48,170 bases of DNA from an uncultured Prochlorococcus sp. (GTDB lineage: Bacteria > Cyanobacteriota > Cyanobacteriia > PCC-6307 > Cyanobiaceae): positions 1 to 48,170 of the forward strand of contig CACNAI010000008.1 in assembly GCA_902618335.1 (NCBI GenBank), in the 5' to 3' direction. The translations under genes and the position numbers were made by a program. Numbering within the stretch: the first letter of the stretch is position 1; the number at the start of each line of letters is the position of its first letter. Shown here piece by piece: positions 1 through 10,181 of the stretch. A model generated the notes under the pieces. It had not been told where the DNA came from, searched no databases, and was given only the letters and a program-made list of their open reading frames with translations.

Positions 1-3
1 AAT

Positions 4-13
4 GGGGGGGGGG
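4..13. repeat. Run of ten G
   Basis: Ten consecutive G stand just beyond the terminator of the small RNA, in a genome where G runs of this length should be very rare. It is directly visible. Its role is unknown; it could be length-variable by slippage or a sequencing error. Confidence 0.8.
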
Positions 14-33
14 TGATATTTTCTGATTTTTTT

Positions 34-62
34 AAAAAAAAAGACCTCTATCACTAGAGGTC
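34..62 (-). terminator. Intrinsic terminator of the small RNA
   Basis: A perfect 8-bp stem, GACCTCTA/TAGAGGTC, with a 4-base loop is followed on the minus strand by nine T. On the plus strand no T tract follows directly, so it terminates leftward transcription and may also catch argJ read-through. Confidence 0.85.
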
Positions 63-128
63 ATGCTAGTTTTATTGAATCAAATGTTACCTTGTTTCCA
101 TTGTTTCAATAAAACTACTCCTACACAC
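34..128 (-). ncRNA. Yfr2-family-like small RNA
   Basis: Read on the minus strand, this segment forms two hairpins. The first has a perfect 13-bp stem (105-117 pairing with 67-79) and a 25-base loop. The stem end and loop carry three related motifs in a row: TGAAACA, GGAAACA and GGTAACA. The second is an 8-bp stem (62-55 with 50-43) with a 4-base loop, followed directly by nine T (42-34), an intrinsic terminator. A possible -10 element TATCTT at 140-135 would place the 5' end near 128-121, giving an RNA of about 90-95 nt. Repeated GGAAACA-type loop motifs ahead of a terminator are the hallmark of the abundant cyanobacterial Yfr2 RNAs (remembered family knowledge). It lies on the same strand as argJ but about 160 bases past its stop, so it is more likely an independent gene than a 3' UTR. 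The 5' end is an estimate. Confidence 0.7.
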
Positions 129-288
129 AAAATAAAGATATGTCATAATTTTTTTTTTTGTGGAAAGTACAAATGAAATGTTACTTATTCGTCACATATG
201 ATAGTTAAGAATTTTAAGAACAATTTCCTAATCAAAATACTTTTTAAATAATTTGAATTGAAAAAAATTAATATTTCTGAAATAAAGT

Positions 289-1527
289 TTAAGTCGTGTA
301 TTCGCTATTTATTTCAACATACTTTTTAGAAAGATCGCACCCCCAAGCTGTGCCTTGCGATTCTCCAGAATTAAGATTGATCATAATTTTTACAATATCA
401 TCAACTAAATATCTACCTTTCATTCTAGAATTAATATAGTCTATGACTTTTTGTGGATCATATTTATTTAACTTGCCCTTTTCCAAAATCTGAGCGTTTC
501 CTATATACAAGTCAACGTCATTTAAATTAAATTTAACTCCAGAATTGCCTGCAGCAGAAATGATTCGTCCCCAATTCGGATCACAACCATGTATTGCAGT
601 TTTTACCAAGGCAGAATTACAAATAGATTTCGCAAGCATAATTGCATCATCTGTATTTTTTGCTCCTTGAACCAAAACTTCTAATAAACAATTTGCTCCC
701 TCTCCATCCCTTGCAATACTTTTTGCCAAGTTCTGACATACTATATCAATGCCTTGTTGGATAATTGGAAAAAACCTTTTTTCAATTTTCTTTCCTGCAT
801 TTATTCCAACAAAAGAATCATTTGTGCTTGTCTCTCCATCAACTGATATTGCATTAAAAGATTTTTTAACCGCAATAGCAATCATTTTTTCCCATTCTTC
901 TTTTTGAATACCCGCATCACAGGTTAGAAAAGCAAGCATTGTAGCCATGTTGGGGTAAATCATTCCTGAACCTTTTGCAAATCCTGCTATTTTTATTTTT
1001 CTACCTTGAATACTCGTCTCAATTGACACTTTTTTCAAAGTCAAATCAGTAGTTAAAATTGCTTCTGCTGCATTTTCAAAATTATTATCCTTTAAATCAC
1101 TAACTAAATTCGGTAGATTTTTTACTAAATCATTTATTTGTATTGGAACACCAATTACACCAGTTGAGCACATTAAAACTTCTTCTTCTTTTATTCCTAA
1201 AAGTTCCGCAATCTTTCCTGTAGCAATTTGAAAATGTTGAATACCAAGATTTCCTGTACAGGCATTTGCTTGACCAGAATTAATTAGTATTGCTCTTACA
1301 AAACCTGAAGTTGCTTTAATCCTTTCCTCACAAATATCCACACAAGAAGCTCGAACTATTGATTGAGTAAACATCCCACTAAAAATACTTCCTTCTGGAG
1401 CGAGTATTAGTGCTAAATCTTTTTTATTCGAAGCTTTTAAACCAGCAGAAATCCCAGCAAAAAGAAACCCATTAGGTGTTACCTCACTGTCATCGACAAA
1501 CGACCAATTGGAATCTAACTGGCTCAA
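289..1527 (-). CDS. argJ: Glutamate N-acetyltransferase / amino-acid N-acetyltransferase (ArgJ)
   Basis: ArgJ transfers the acetyl group from N-acetylornithine to glutamate and so recycles acetyl groups in cytoplasmic arginine biosynthesis. The 412-residue length is normal for the family. The self-cleavage site is visible as MATMLAF, with the predicted nucleophile Thr196 after Ala195; the precursor should split there into alpha and beta chains. The STGVIG segment near residue 121 fits the oxyanion-hole region. The start is a TTG: an upstream ATG at 1549 is out of frame and soon meets a stop. Whether the enzyme is bifunctional (also using acetyl-CoA) cannot be read from sequence. It is divergent from coaE. 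Confidence 0.96.
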   Translation of the reverse strand: MSQLDSNWSFVDDSEVTPNGFLFAGISAGLKASNKKDLALILAPEGSIFSGMFTQSIVRASCVDICEERIKATSGFVRAILINSGQANACTGNLGIQHFQIATGKIAELLGIKEEEVLMCSTGVIGVPIQINDLVKNLPNLVSDLKDNNFENAAEAILTTDLTLKKVSIETSIQGRKIKIAGFAKGSGMIYPNMATMLAFLTCDAGIQKEEWEKMIAIAVKKSFNAISVDGETSTNDSFVGINAGKKIEKRFFPIIQQGIDIVCQNLAKSIARDGEGANCLLEVLVQGAKNTDDAIMLAKSICNSALVKTAIHGCDPNWGRIISAAGNSGVKFNLNDVDLYIGNAQILEKGKLNKYDPQKVIDYINSRMKGRYLVDDIVKIMINLNSGESQGTAWGCDLSKKYVEINSEYTT

Positions 1528-1603
1528 ACTTTTTGGTATTTTAATTCATACTAACTACTCTTTAATACTAAAGAAACTAAGTAATTAGATTATTATTAAT
1601 AAT

Positions 1604-2221
1604 ATGGATATTCTTCAAAAATTAAAAAACAACCAAAGAAGAATTGGTTTAACAGGAGGTATTGCAAGTGGGAAGACAACCATAACTAATTACATTAGAA
1701 AACATAAAAACATACCAATATTAGATGCAGATCATTTTTCAAGAGAATTAATCAAACCAAATACAGATGGATATAAGAAAATTTTAGATTATTTTGGAAA
1801 TAAAATTATTGATAATAAAAGCAATTCAGAAGGGGCAATAAACAGAAAACTTTTAAGGAACATTATTTTTAAACATTCAGCAAGCAAGGCGTGGATTGAA
1901 AAACTGCTTCACCCCTTAATTAAAGAAAGAATGATAGAAGAATGCAGTCAATACAGAAATAATCAAACTATAGTATTGGTTATTCCATTATTGTTTGAAG
2001 CAAAATTTGAAGATATTTGCACTGAAATATGGTTAGTTAAATGTCCTAAAGAACTACAAAAAAACAGACTTATGACAAGAGATAAAATTAGCGCAAAAGA
2101 AGCATATGAATTGATAAATTTTCAATTAAGTTTTGAAGAAAAAAGAAAATTTTCAGATATTATTTTAGATAATTCGGATGATCAAAATAAATGGATCAAT
2201 ACGATAAAAAAACTTCTTTAA
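1604..2221 (+). CDS. coaE: Dephospho-CoA kinase
   Basis: CoaE phosphorylates dephospho-CoA at the ribose 3'-hydroxyl, the last step of coenzyme A synthesis. The P-loop GGIASGKTT lies at residues 18-26, followed by DADHFSRELI near residue 42, the usual substrate-binding Asp region. At 205 residues it is normal length. The ATG at 1604 is the only start that keeps a short N-terminus before the P-loop. The gene ends three bases before the convergent gatB stop, so the two transcripts probably overlap at their 3' ends. Confidence 0.95.
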   Translation: MDILQKLKNNQRRIGLTGGIASGKTTITNYIRKHKNIPILDADHFSRELIKPNTDGYKKILDYFGNKIIDNKSNSEGAINRKLLRNIIFKHSASKAWIEKLLHPLIKERMIEECSQYRNNQTIVLVIPLLFEAKFEDICTEIWLVKCPKELQKNRLMTRDKISAKEAYELINFQLSFEEKRKFSDIILDNSDDQNKWINTIKKLL

Positions 2222-2224
2222 GCT

Positions 2225-3697
2225 TTAGCTGTTTAATTTTTCCATAAGAAGTTTATTTGCAAGTTTCGGGTCAGCTTTACCTTTTGTTCTTTTCATAAGT
2301 TGACCAACAAAAAAACCAAGTAACTTAGTTTTGCCATTTTTAAATGCTTGAACTTCATTTGGATGTTCATTCATCAGTTCATCAATTATTGGTACAATAC
2401 TTGAAGAATCAGATATCATTGCCAACCCTTTTTTTTCAACTAATTTTTTCGGAGAAATATTTTTTTGAATAAGTTCAGGTAAAATTTCTTTTGCAATTTT
2501 TCCACTAATTATATTTTTTGAAATCATATTAATCATTTCAGCAAGATTTTCAGGACTAAGCTTTAATTCACTAAAACTTAGTTTGTTTGATTTTAAATAG
2601 CCCACAATATCACTTGTTACCCAATTTGAAGCTAGTTTGGCCTCGGCACCATTTGCTACTGTTTCTTCAAAAAAGTTTGCCATGCTTATTTCATCAGAAA
2701 TTACTCTTGCATCATATGCAGACAACCCAAGTTCACTTACGTATTTATTTCTTTTCTTTGAAGGTAATTCTGGTAGTTCTTTAAACCATATTTCTTGTTG
2801 AGCTTTTGTTATTTCAATTGGACCTAAGTCAGGATCAGGAAAATATCTATAGTCACTGCTACCTTCTTTTAATCTCATACTTTTCGTTAATTGCTTAGCT
2901 TCATCCCATAACCTTGTTTCTTGGACAATTTTTCCTCCATTTTCATAAACTTCTATTTGTCTGGCTATTTCATAATCACAAGCCTTTTGAATTGCTGAAA
3001 ATGAATTCATATTTTTTATTTCCACTTTGGTACCAAAAGGAGCATGAGGTCCTTTTCTAACTGAAATATTGACATCACAGCGTAATGAACCCTCTTGCAT
3101 ATTTCCATCTGATACCCCTAGATATCTAACTGTTCTTCTAATCTCTGAAGCATATTCAGATGCCTCTTTACCTGATCTAATATCTGGTTTACTTACAATC
3201 TCACAAAGTGCTATTCCGGCACGATTGTAATCAACTAAAGAATACTTAGAGCCAGCTAATCTATCACTTCCTGAATGGACTAGTTTTCCGGCGTCTTCTT
3301 CCATATGTAGCCTTTCTATACCAATTTTTTTGATATAAGGTTCTTTGTCCTTTTCAATTATTTCAACCTCTAACCAACCATTTTCAGCTAGTGGCTCATC
3401 AAATTGTGAAATTTGATAATTTTTAGGCAGATCAGGATAAAAATATTGTTTTCTATCAAATTTACAATATTCTGCGACGTTTAAATTTAATGCTAACGAA
3501 GTTTTTACAGCATACTCAAGAACAGTCTCATTCAAAACTGGAAGAGTTCCTGGTAACCCACAAACTACAGGATCTATATGCGTATTGGGTGCATCACCAA
3601 AAGCTGTTGACGCAGATGTGAATATTTTACTTTTCGTATTAAGCTGTACATGAGTTTCCAAACCAATCACAGCTTCCCAAGATTCCAAATTGTTCAT
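2225..3697 (-). CDS. gatB: Aspartyl/glutamyl-tRNA(Asn/Gln) amidotransferase subunit B
   Basis: GatB is the tRNA-binding kinase subunit of GatCAB, which converts Glu-tRNA(Gln) to Gln-tRNA(Gln) in organisms without glutaminyl-tRNA synthetase. The N-terminal catalytic cradle is recognisable from WEAVIGLETHVQL and from the stretch with FDRKQYFYPDLPKNYQISQ. The C-terminal part is the helical and YqeY-like tRNA-binding tail, ending near GFFVGQLMKRTKGKADP. I start at the ATG at 3697 (490 residues), because family members begin just before the WEAVIGLE motif. A GTG at 3754 would add 19 hydrophobic residues that are unlikely to be translated. gatA and gatC are not in this window. Confidence 0.96.
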   Translation of the reverse strand: MNNLESWEAVIGLETHVQLNTKSKIFTSASTAFGDAPNTHIDPVVCGLPGTLPVLNETVLEYAVKTSLALNLNVAEYCKFDRKQYFYPDLPKNYQISQFDEPLAENGWLEVEIIEKDKEPYIKKIGIERLHMEEDAGKLVHSGSDRLAGSKYSLVDYNRAGIALCEIVSKPDIRSGKEASEYASEIRRTVRYLGVSDGNMQEGSLRCDVNISVRKGPHAPFGTKVEIKNMNSFSAIQKACDYEIARQIEVYENGGKIVQETRLWDEAKQLTKSMRLKEGSSDYRYFPDPDLGPIEITKAQQEIWFKELPELPSKKRNKYVSELGLSAYDARVISDEISMANFFEETVANGAEAKLASNWVTSDIVGYLKSNKLSFSELKLSPENLAEMINMISKNIISGKIAKEILPELIQKNISPKKLVEKKGLAMISDSSSIVPIIDELMNEHPNEVQAFKNGKTKLLGFFVGQLMKRTKGKADPKLANKLLMEKLNS

Positions 3698-3776
3698 TAT
3701 CAAAAGTCTCTTTATTAATATTATTGGATATAAAGGAAAAGAGGACCAAAACACAAATAAAAATATTAATTTTTAA

Positions 3777-4886
3777 ATGGCACAAGAAACCAAAAATTCA
3801 ATATTAATCATTGGCGGTGGACTTTTAGGTTTATCTATTGCTTATGAATTTTCTAGAAATAACTTCAAAGTTTTAGTTTTAAGCAAAAAAAGAAATGAAT
3901 CAGCTGGATTTGTTGCTGCAGGAATGTTAGCTACTCATGCCGAAGGACTCGAAGATGAATTACTAAAATTTGGCCAAGAAAGTCAAAATCTAATTCCAAA
4001 GTGGATAAAAAGTATTGAACAAGATAGTAATATTAAATGCGGTTTAAGAAAATGTGGCATAGTAGTTCCTTTTAAAAACAAAGAAGATCTTGAAGAGTTT
4101 CCCACTTATGAATATGGAAAATATCTAAATCACAAAGATCTTCAAACAGAAATTAATGGAATGAATTCTATTTGGAAACATGGTTTACTTTTTGAACAAG
4201 ATGGTCAAATAGATAACCGAAGAAGACTGATGCGTGCTCTTGAGAGAGCATGCTCCTTGCATGGAGTCGAATTTCAAGAGGGATCAGAAGTAGAGGATTT
4301 GACATTCGAAAACAACAAAGTTACAGGTGCAACAGTTGTATGTGCCACTGGGGAAATAAAAAAAATTAACTGCGAAAAAGCAATTATATGCAGCGGTGCT
4401 TGGAGTAAAAAAATTTTTAATAAGATTCCAGTCTTTCCTGTAAAGGGGCAAATGCTATCAATACAAGGTCCAACAAATTTTTTGAAAAGAGTTATTTTTG
4501 GTCCAAAAACTTATCTAGTTCCCCGTGATGATGGACTTATTATAGTTGGAGCGACAGTTGAAAAAGATTCAAAATTTAATCAAGGTAATACTCCTAATGG
4601 AATAAAACAACTGCAAGAAGGAATTCGCTCCTTATTGCCAGAAGCTATTAATTGGCCACAAATGGAACATTGGTGGGGGTTTAGACCTTGCACACCAGAT
4701 CTAAAACCAATAATTGGAAAATCAAAAATTGAAAATCTTTTTATAGCTACAGGACATTACAGAAATGGAGTTTTATTTTCTGCAATAACAAGTGATCTTC
4801 TTTTGAAAATAGTTCAAAATAAAAATCTCAAAGAAAAAGAAAAAAGCTTTATAGAAAAATTTAGTTTAGATAGATTTGCGATTTAA
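3777..4886 (+). CDS. thiO: FAD-dependent glycine oxidase-like protein (ThiO)
   Basis: This is a DAO-family flavoprotein. The N-terminal dinucleotide-binding motif is GGGLLGLSIAYEF (about residues 13-25). The C-terminal FAD-contacting segment contains WWGFRPCTPDLKPIIG and GHYRNGVLFS, both typical of ThiO. In thiamine synthesis ThiO oxidises glycine to dehydroglycine for the thiazole ring. The 369-residue length fits. In some cyanobacteria ThiO is fused to ThiG; here it stands alone. thiL, also in the thiamine pathway, lies about 26 kb away and is not an operon partner. Other DAO-family amine oxidases remain possible. Confidence 0.85.
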   Translation: MAQETKNSILIIGGGLLGLSIAYEFSRNNFKVLVLSKKRNESAGFVAAGMLATHAEGLEDELLKFGQESQNLIPKWIKSIEQDSNIKCGLRKCGIVVPFKNKEDLEEFPTYEYGKYLNHKDLQTEINGMNSIWKHGLLFEQDGQIDNRRRLMRALERACSLHGVEFQEGSEVEDLTFENNKVTGATVVCATGEIKKINCEKAIICSGAWSKKIFNKIPVFPVKGQMLSIQGPTNFLKRVIFGPKTYLVPRDDGLIIVGATVEKDSKFNQGNTPNGIKQLQEGIRSLLPEAINWPQMEHWWGFRPCTPDLKPIIGKSKIENLFIATGHYRNGVLFSAITSDLLLKIVQNKNLKEKEKSFIEKFSLDRFAI

Positions 4887-4889
4887 ATT

Positions 4890-5348
4890 TTAATTTTCAG
4901 ATCGCCATTTCGAATCAGAAGTTTCCCAATCACATAATTCCTCTTCGTTAAACCATAGATCAATTTCAAATTTTGCTGTATCTTCTCCATCAGAACCATG
5001 AATAATATTCCTCCCAATATCAATAGCTAAATCACCTCTAATTGTTCCAGGCTCTGCTTCTAAAGGTTTTGTTGCACCTATTAGTTTTCTAGAACTCAAA
5101 ATAACTCCTTCGCCTTCCCATACCATTGCTACAACAGGTCCACTTGAAATAAAGTCTACTAAATCACCAAAAAAGGGTCTTTCTCTATGTACTCCATAAT
5201 GATTTTGAGCAAGTTCTTTTGAAGGAATTAATTGCTTTAATCCAACCAATTTAAATCCTTTTTTTTCAAATCTGCCAATAATCTCAGAAACATATCCTCT
5301 TTGAACTCCATCTGGTTTAATTGCAATAAAGGTTCTCTCTTTGGTCAT
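4890..5348 (-). CDS. ndk: Nucleoside diphosphate kinase
   Basis: Ndk moves the gamma phosphate between nucleoside triphosphates and diphosphates through a phospho-histidine. The active-site segment [16 protein letters not shown] places the catalytic His at residue 117. The N-terminus [13 protein letters not shown] is the family signature. At 152 residues it is full length. It starts with ATG, its stop lies three bases from the convergent thiO stop, and it is divergent from speA with a 122-base gap in which I see no clear operator. Confidence 0.97.
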   Translation of the reverse strand: MTKERTFIAIKPDGVQRGYVSEIIGRFEKKGFKLVGLKQLIPSKELAQNHYGVHRERPFFGDLVDFISSGPVVAMVWEGEGVILSSRKLIGATKPLEAEPGTIRGDLAIDIGRNIIHGSDGEDTAKFEIDLWFNEEELCDWETSDSKWRSEN

Positions 5349-5470
5349 TTAGTTAATAATCACTCTATGTATATTCAACTTTTGGGTGGTAACTTGGCAA
5401 GTAATCATTAAAATAAAAGATATTGTTTTGAGTTATTTTCAAAAACATTTATTAATCACTAAAACATAAA

Positions 5471-7417
5471 TTGACCAATTTTGAACCGAAAAAATTAAAG
5501 AATATTTGGACTATTGAAGAAAGTATTTCGACTTATAACATAGACAAATGGGGAGATAAATATTTTTCTATAAATTCCAAAGGCAATATATCAGTAATTA
5601 AAGATATAAAATCTGAAAATAAGATTGATCTTTTTAAGCTTGCTCAAGAACTTAAGAGTAGAGAAATAAATCCTCCATTAATCATAAGATTTAATGATAT
5701 CTTGAAAGATCGCATAAATGCATTACATGACTCTTTTTTTAAAGCAATAAAAACCTATAAATATAAGAATATTTATCAAGGCGTTTTTCCTGTCAAATGT
5801 AATCAACAGAAAAATGTCCTAGAAAAGATAATAGAGTTCGGTAGCCAATGGAATTTTGGTTTAGAAGTAGGAAGTAAATCAGAACTATTAATTGGCCTTG
5901 CACTTCTTGAAAACCAAAATTCATTATTAATATGCAACGGATATAAAGATAAAAAATATATTGAGATTGCTACTTTGGCCAGAAAACTTGGCAAAAATCC
6001 AATAATAGTTATTGAACAACGAGATGAAGTAAAAAGAATAATTCAAGCAGTTCAAGAACTTAACGCGACTCCATTGATAGGAATTAGAGCAAAGTTATCA
6101 AGTAAAAGTAGTGGTAGGTGGGGTAAATCTATTGGAGATAAGTCCAAATTTGGATTATCAATCCCAGAAATTATGTTGACAATAAAAGAACTAAAAGAAG
6201 CAAATCTTATAAACGAAATGAAATTGCTCCATTTTCATATAGGCAGTCAAATAAGTGATATTGCTGTGATCAAAGACGCATTACAAGAAGCGAGTCAAAT
6301 ATATGTTGAACTATGCAAACTAGGAGCTCCAATGCAATATATCGACGTTGGGGGAGGATTAGGAATAGATTTTGATGGAACTAAAACCTCCTCCAACACC
6401 TCTACTAATTATTCTCTTCAAAATTATGCTAACGATGTAATTGCAACTATTAAAGATTCATGTGAATTAAATAATATCAAGCATCCAACCATAATCTCAG
6501 AAAGTGGAAGAGCAATAATTAGTCATTGTTCAGTTTTAATTTTTAATGTCTTAGGAACAAGCCATGTCAGTTCCAAACTACAAATTTTTGATAAAAAAAA
6601 TCAACAATTAATAATTTCAAATTTACTTGAAACATACTATGAATTAAAAAAACTTAAAAATAAAAAAATAAATTTATCTCAAATAATTGAACTATGGAAT
6701 GATGCAAAAAAGTTTAAAGAAGATTGCTTAGTCGCTTTTAGATTAGGATTTTTAAGTTTGGCAGAAAGAGCTTATGCCGAAGAACTTACTTGGGCTTGCG
6801 CAAAAGAAATTTCTAATAACCTGAATGATGATGAAATCAATCACCCTGATTTATCTGAAATTACGGAAACTCTTGCATCAACTTATTATGCAAATTTATC
6901 TATATTTAAATCTATTCCCGATAGCTGGGCAATAAATCAGATTTTTCCAATAGTACCAATACATAGGCACTTAGAGGAGCCTTTCTGCAAAGGCAACTTT
7001 GCAGATTTAACTTGTGACTCAGATGGGAAACTAAATAATTTTATTGATGATGGAAAAATTAAATCATTACTAAATTTACATAAGCCAGAGGAAGACAAAG
7101 ATTATCTAATTGGAATTTTTATGACTGGAGCCTATCAAGAAGCATTAGGGAACTTACACAATTTATTTGGCAATACAAACGTTGTTCATATAGATATAAA
7201 TCAAGATAATTCATATAAGATCAAAAATATTATTAAAGAGGACAGTAAATCTGAAATTTTGCAATTATTAGATTACAGTTCAGCTTCTTTGGTTGAATCT
7301 ATAAGAATTAATACTGAATCAGCAATTGATCAAAAAAAATTAACTATTGAAGAAGCAAGGAAATTAATGGATCAAATCGAAATTAGTCTCAGAAAAAGTA
7401 GTTATTTATCAGAATGA
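5471..7417 (+). CDS. speA: Biosynthetic arginine decarboxylase
   Basis: SpeA converts arginine to agmatine, the entry to polyamine synthesis; in cyanobacteria it is also a route for arginine breakdown. It is a fold-III PLP enzyme. The PLP-binding lysine is Lys109 in [10 protein letters not shown]. The barrel glycine-rich loop is visible as [14 protein letters not shown], and the C-terminal sheet domain follows. The length of 648 residues is normal. The start is TTG: the conserved region [13 protein letters not shown] begins only about 20 residues in and no ATG precedes it. The last 16 bases overlap the 3' end of the convergent alaS. Confidence 0.95.
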   Translation: MTNFEPKKLKNIWTIEESISTYNIDKWGDKYFSINSKGNISVIKDIKSENKIDLFKLAQELKSREINPPLIIRFNDILKDRINALHDSFFKAIKTYKYKNIYQGVFPVKCNQQKNVLEKIIEFGSQWNFGLEVGSKSELLIGLALLENQNSLLICNGYKDKKYIEIATLARKLGKNPIIVIEQRDEVKRIIQAVQELNATPLIGIRAKLSSKSSGRWGKSIGDKSKFGLSIPEIMLTIKELKEANLINEMKLLHFHIGSQISDIAVIKDALQEASQIYVELCKLGAPMQYIDVGGGLGIDFDGTKTSSNTSTNYSLQNYANDVIATIKDSCELNNIKHPTIISESGRAIISHCSVLIFNVLGTSHVSSKLQIFDKKNQQLIISNLLETYYELKKLKNKKINLSQIIELWNDAKKFKEDCLVAFRLGFLSLAERAYAEELTWACAKEISNNLNDDEINHPDLSEITETLASTYYANLSIFKSIPDSWAINQIFPIVPIHRHLEEPFCKGNFADLTCDSDGKLNNFIDDGKIKSLLNLHKPEEDKDYLIGIFMTGAYQEALGNLHNLFGNTNVVHIDINQDNSYKIKNIIKEDSKSEILQLLDYSSASLVESIRINTESAIDQKKLTIEEARKLMDQIEISLRKSSYLSE

Positions 7418-10062
7418 CTATCTAATATTTTTTGCAAATAATTTTTAGCATAATCTAGAGCATCACTTAACTTATCAATATCTTTAGCACCTGCTTGAGC
7501 AAAGTTAGGCTTTCCTCCTCCTCCTCCCGAACAAATTCTTGCAATCTCATTTATTAATTTACCTGCATGCAATCCTATTTTTACTGCATCATCACCTAAA
7601 GAAACTACAAATAACAACTTTCTATTTTCTGGATTTGGAATTCCCACAAGAATCACTATTGCTTTATTTCCCAAATGAGAAGTTAAATTAAGTGCTGCAG
7701 ATTGCAAAGAATTCCCATCTAAGCCATCAATTTGATTTACCAAAATTGAAAAAGAATTTACTATTTCTGCGGATGATTTCATAGAAGAGTATTTAAAATA
7801 TGCAATTTCATCTTTCATTTTTTGTATCTCTTTATTCTTTTTAATAAGCTCTGCTTGCAAATTATTAACCCTTTCAAAAAGTTGATTAGGATTTGCTTTT
7901 AACAAATCACTTAGTTGATTTACTAAAGCATTTTTATCACTGAAATAGTCTAATGCTGATTGTCCTGATAATGCTTCGATCCTTCTTACTCCGGCTGAGA
8001 TTCCTTCCTCACTAATTATTTTGAAAGAACCTAATTCGGATGTAGTTGTAACATGTGTGCCACCACAAAGTTCCATTGAAATTCCTGGTACATTAACAAC
8101 GCGCACTTCATCATCATATTTTTCTCCAAACATTGCGACTGCGCCCTTTTCAAGAGCCTCACTCTTAGACATTTTTTTTATTTCTAGAGCATGATTTTCC
8201 ATAATCCAAGAGTTAACTAAAGTCTCAATCTTATAAATTTGATCTTTAGAAATAGGATTAGAGGAATTAAAGTCAAATCGCAATTTATTAAAGGCTACTA
8301 ATGAACCTTTTTGTCCAACACTTTCGTTAACAATTGATTTAAGTGCAGATTGTAATAAATGAGTAGCTGTATGATTTGCAGCAGCCTTAGCTCTATTAGA
8401 AGAGCTAACATTAGTCTTAACTTTTTGTCCAATAGTTAATATTCCTTTTTTGATCGTTCCATAATGTAAAAAAACATTTTTCTTTTGTATAACATTATCA
8501 ACTAAGACCTCTACATCTTTTGAAAATATTGTTCCAATATCACCAACTTGCCCGCCAGATTCTCCATAAAAAGTTGTCTGATCAAGAACAATTAAAACTT
8601 TCTGACCTTCACTTGCTTGCTTAACTAATGTTGAATCCAAGAATATACCTTTTATTTCAGCTTCCGAAAGGAGCGAATTATAACCATTAAAAACAGTTTT
8701 GTTAAAAAGATCTATTTCTCGCTCCAATGATCCCTCTAATGTCAAATCAATATTACTTGAAGCAGCTTTAGCTCTCTCTTTTTGTGCATTCATTTCTTCT
8801 TCAAAACCTTTTACATCTACACTGATACTATTTTCTTCAGCAATTTCTACAGTAAGTTCTAGAGGAAATCCATAAGTATCATAAAGTTCAAAAGCTTTAA
8901 AACCAGAAATTAATTTCTGCCCTGAAGAAATTAACTCATCTAGCAATTTCTCTCCTCTTTCAAGAGTTTCCCTAAATCTTATTTCTTCAATTTTTATCTC
9001 ATTCAAAATTAAATCATTATTATTTTTTAAATCAGGATAATTATTTTGCATTAAATTAATCCCGACAGTAGCAACATGGGGTAAAAATTCATTTGTTATA
9101 CCTAATAATCTCCCATGTCTGACCATTCTTCTAATAAGCCTTCTTAATATATATCCCCTGCCGAGATTACTTGCTGCTACTCCATCAGAAATTAAATGAA
9201 TAATAGCTCTTGTATGATCACCAATGATTTTTAAAGAAATTTTATTTTTATCATCTGAAGAAAAATAATCAATATTTGCAATCTCACAAATTTTTTGAAT
9301 AATAGGAAAAATTAAATCAGTCTCATAATTATTTTGCTTTTTTTGTAGTATTTGAGCCATCCTTTCAAGACCCATTCCTGTATCAATATTTTTAAATTTT
9401 AAATCTGTCAATTTTCCATTTGGATCACGATTATATTGCATAAAAACAAGATTATAAAATTCAATAAAACGCTCTCCATCTTCTAAATCAATATTCTGCA
9501 GACCCTTTTCAGGATGAAAATCATAATAAAGTTCTGAACAAGGTCCACATGGACCTGTTTTGCCAGATGACCAAAAATTATCTTCCTCACCTAGTTTTAT
9601 TATCCTATCTGGATGAATACCAATTTCATCTCTCCAAATTTTTGCAGACTCTTCGTCTTCGTGAAAGACACTCACAATTATATTATCAACAGAAAGTTGA
9701 TAAATATTAGTAACTAATTCCCAAGCCCATTGAATAGCCTCTCTTTTAAAATAATCTCCAAAAGAGAAATTACCAAGCATTTCAAAAAAAGTGTGGTGTC
9801 TAGCTGTAACTCCAACATTTTCTATATCGTTTGTTCTGATGCACTTTTGGCTAGATGTAGCCCTTTTTGATGGTCTTTCTTTTAAACCTAAAAAAACTGG
9901 TTTAAAAGGTAGCATTCCAGCAATTGTGAGCATAACCGTAGGGTCATCTGGAATCAAAGATGCACTTGGAATGATTTTATGTAATTTTTCACTGTAGAAT
10001 TTTAAAAAAGCATTTCTTATCTCATCTCCAGTAACTATTTTTTTAATTAGTTGAGATGTCAT
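7402..10062 (-). CDS. alaS: Alanyl-tRNA synthetase
   Basis: AlaS charges tRNA(Ala). Visible in order are the class II catalytic core with [20 protein letters not shown] near the start, the editing domain with [11 protein letters not shown] and the CGGTHV metal site, a coiled-coil linker, and the C-Ala domain ending in a Gly-rich segment with [13 protein letters not shown]. At 886 residues it is complete. The ATG at 10062 precedes a short, family-like N-terminus. Its 3' end overlaps speA by 16 bases tail to tail. Confidence 0.97.
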   Translation of the reverse strand: MTSQLIKKIVTGDEIRNAFLKFYSEKLHKIIPSASLIPDDPTVMLTIAGMLPFKPVFLGLKERPSKRATSSQKCIRTNDIENVGVTARHHTFFEMLGNFSFGDYFKREAIQWAWELVTNIYQLSVDNIIVSVFHEDEESAKIWRDEIGIHPDRIIKLGEEDNFWSSGKTGPCGPCSELYYDFHPEKGLQNIDLEDGERFIEFYNLVFMQYNRDPNGKLTDLKFKNIDTGMGLERMAQILQKKQNNYETDLIFPIIQKICEIANIDYFSSDDKNKISLKIIGDHTRAIIHLISDGVAASNLGRGYILRRLIRRMVRHGRLLGITNEFLPHVATVGINLMQNNYPDLKNNNDLILNEIKIEEIRFRETLERGEKLLDELISSGQKLISGFKAFELYDTYGFPLELTVEIAEENSISVDVKGFEEEMNAQKERAKAASSNIDLTLEGSLEREIDLFNKTVFNGYNSLLSEAEIKGIFLDSTLVKQASEGQKVLIVLDQTTFYGESGGQVGDIGTIFSKDVEVLVDNVIQKKNVFLHYGTIKKGILTIGQKVKTNVSSSNRAKAAANHTATHLLQSALKSIVNESVGQKGSLVAFNKLRFDFNSSNPISKDQIYKIETLVNSWIMENHALEIKKMSKSEALEKGAVAMFGEKYDDEVRVVNVPGISMELCGGTHVTTTSELGSFKIISEEGISAGVRRIEALSGQSALDYFSDKNALVNQLSDLLKANPNQLFERVNNLQAELIKKNKEIQKMKDEIAYFKYSSMKSSAEIVNSFSILVNQIDGLDGNSLQSAALNLTSHLGNKAIVILVGIPNPENRKLLFVVSLGDDAVKIGLHAGKLINEIARICSGGGGGKPNFAQAGAKDIDKLSDALDYAKNYLQKILDSHSDK

Positions 10063-10181
10063 TTATCCAGAATAAGAAGATTAAAAATTAAAGAAAAGCG
10101 TAATTTCGGTTATTTCACAAAAATAATCACGCGAATTTATATTCTATATAACTAAAGTTAATTTATAAAGCGAATTATTCT

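Noticed and set aside
173-208. 11-codon plus-strand frame starting at ATG near the small RNA promoter
   Set aside because: Too short, no ribosome binding site, and overlaps the presumed promoter of the minus-strand RNA.
3698-3754. GTG-initiated 19-residue extension of GatB
   Set aside because: Family members begin at about the ATG at 3697, and the extra residues match nothing in the family.
10098-10132. Inverted repeat gcgt...acgc with ttattt/aaataa ahead of flv3
   Set aside because: Arms are short and unequal; likely chance in AT-rich DNA.
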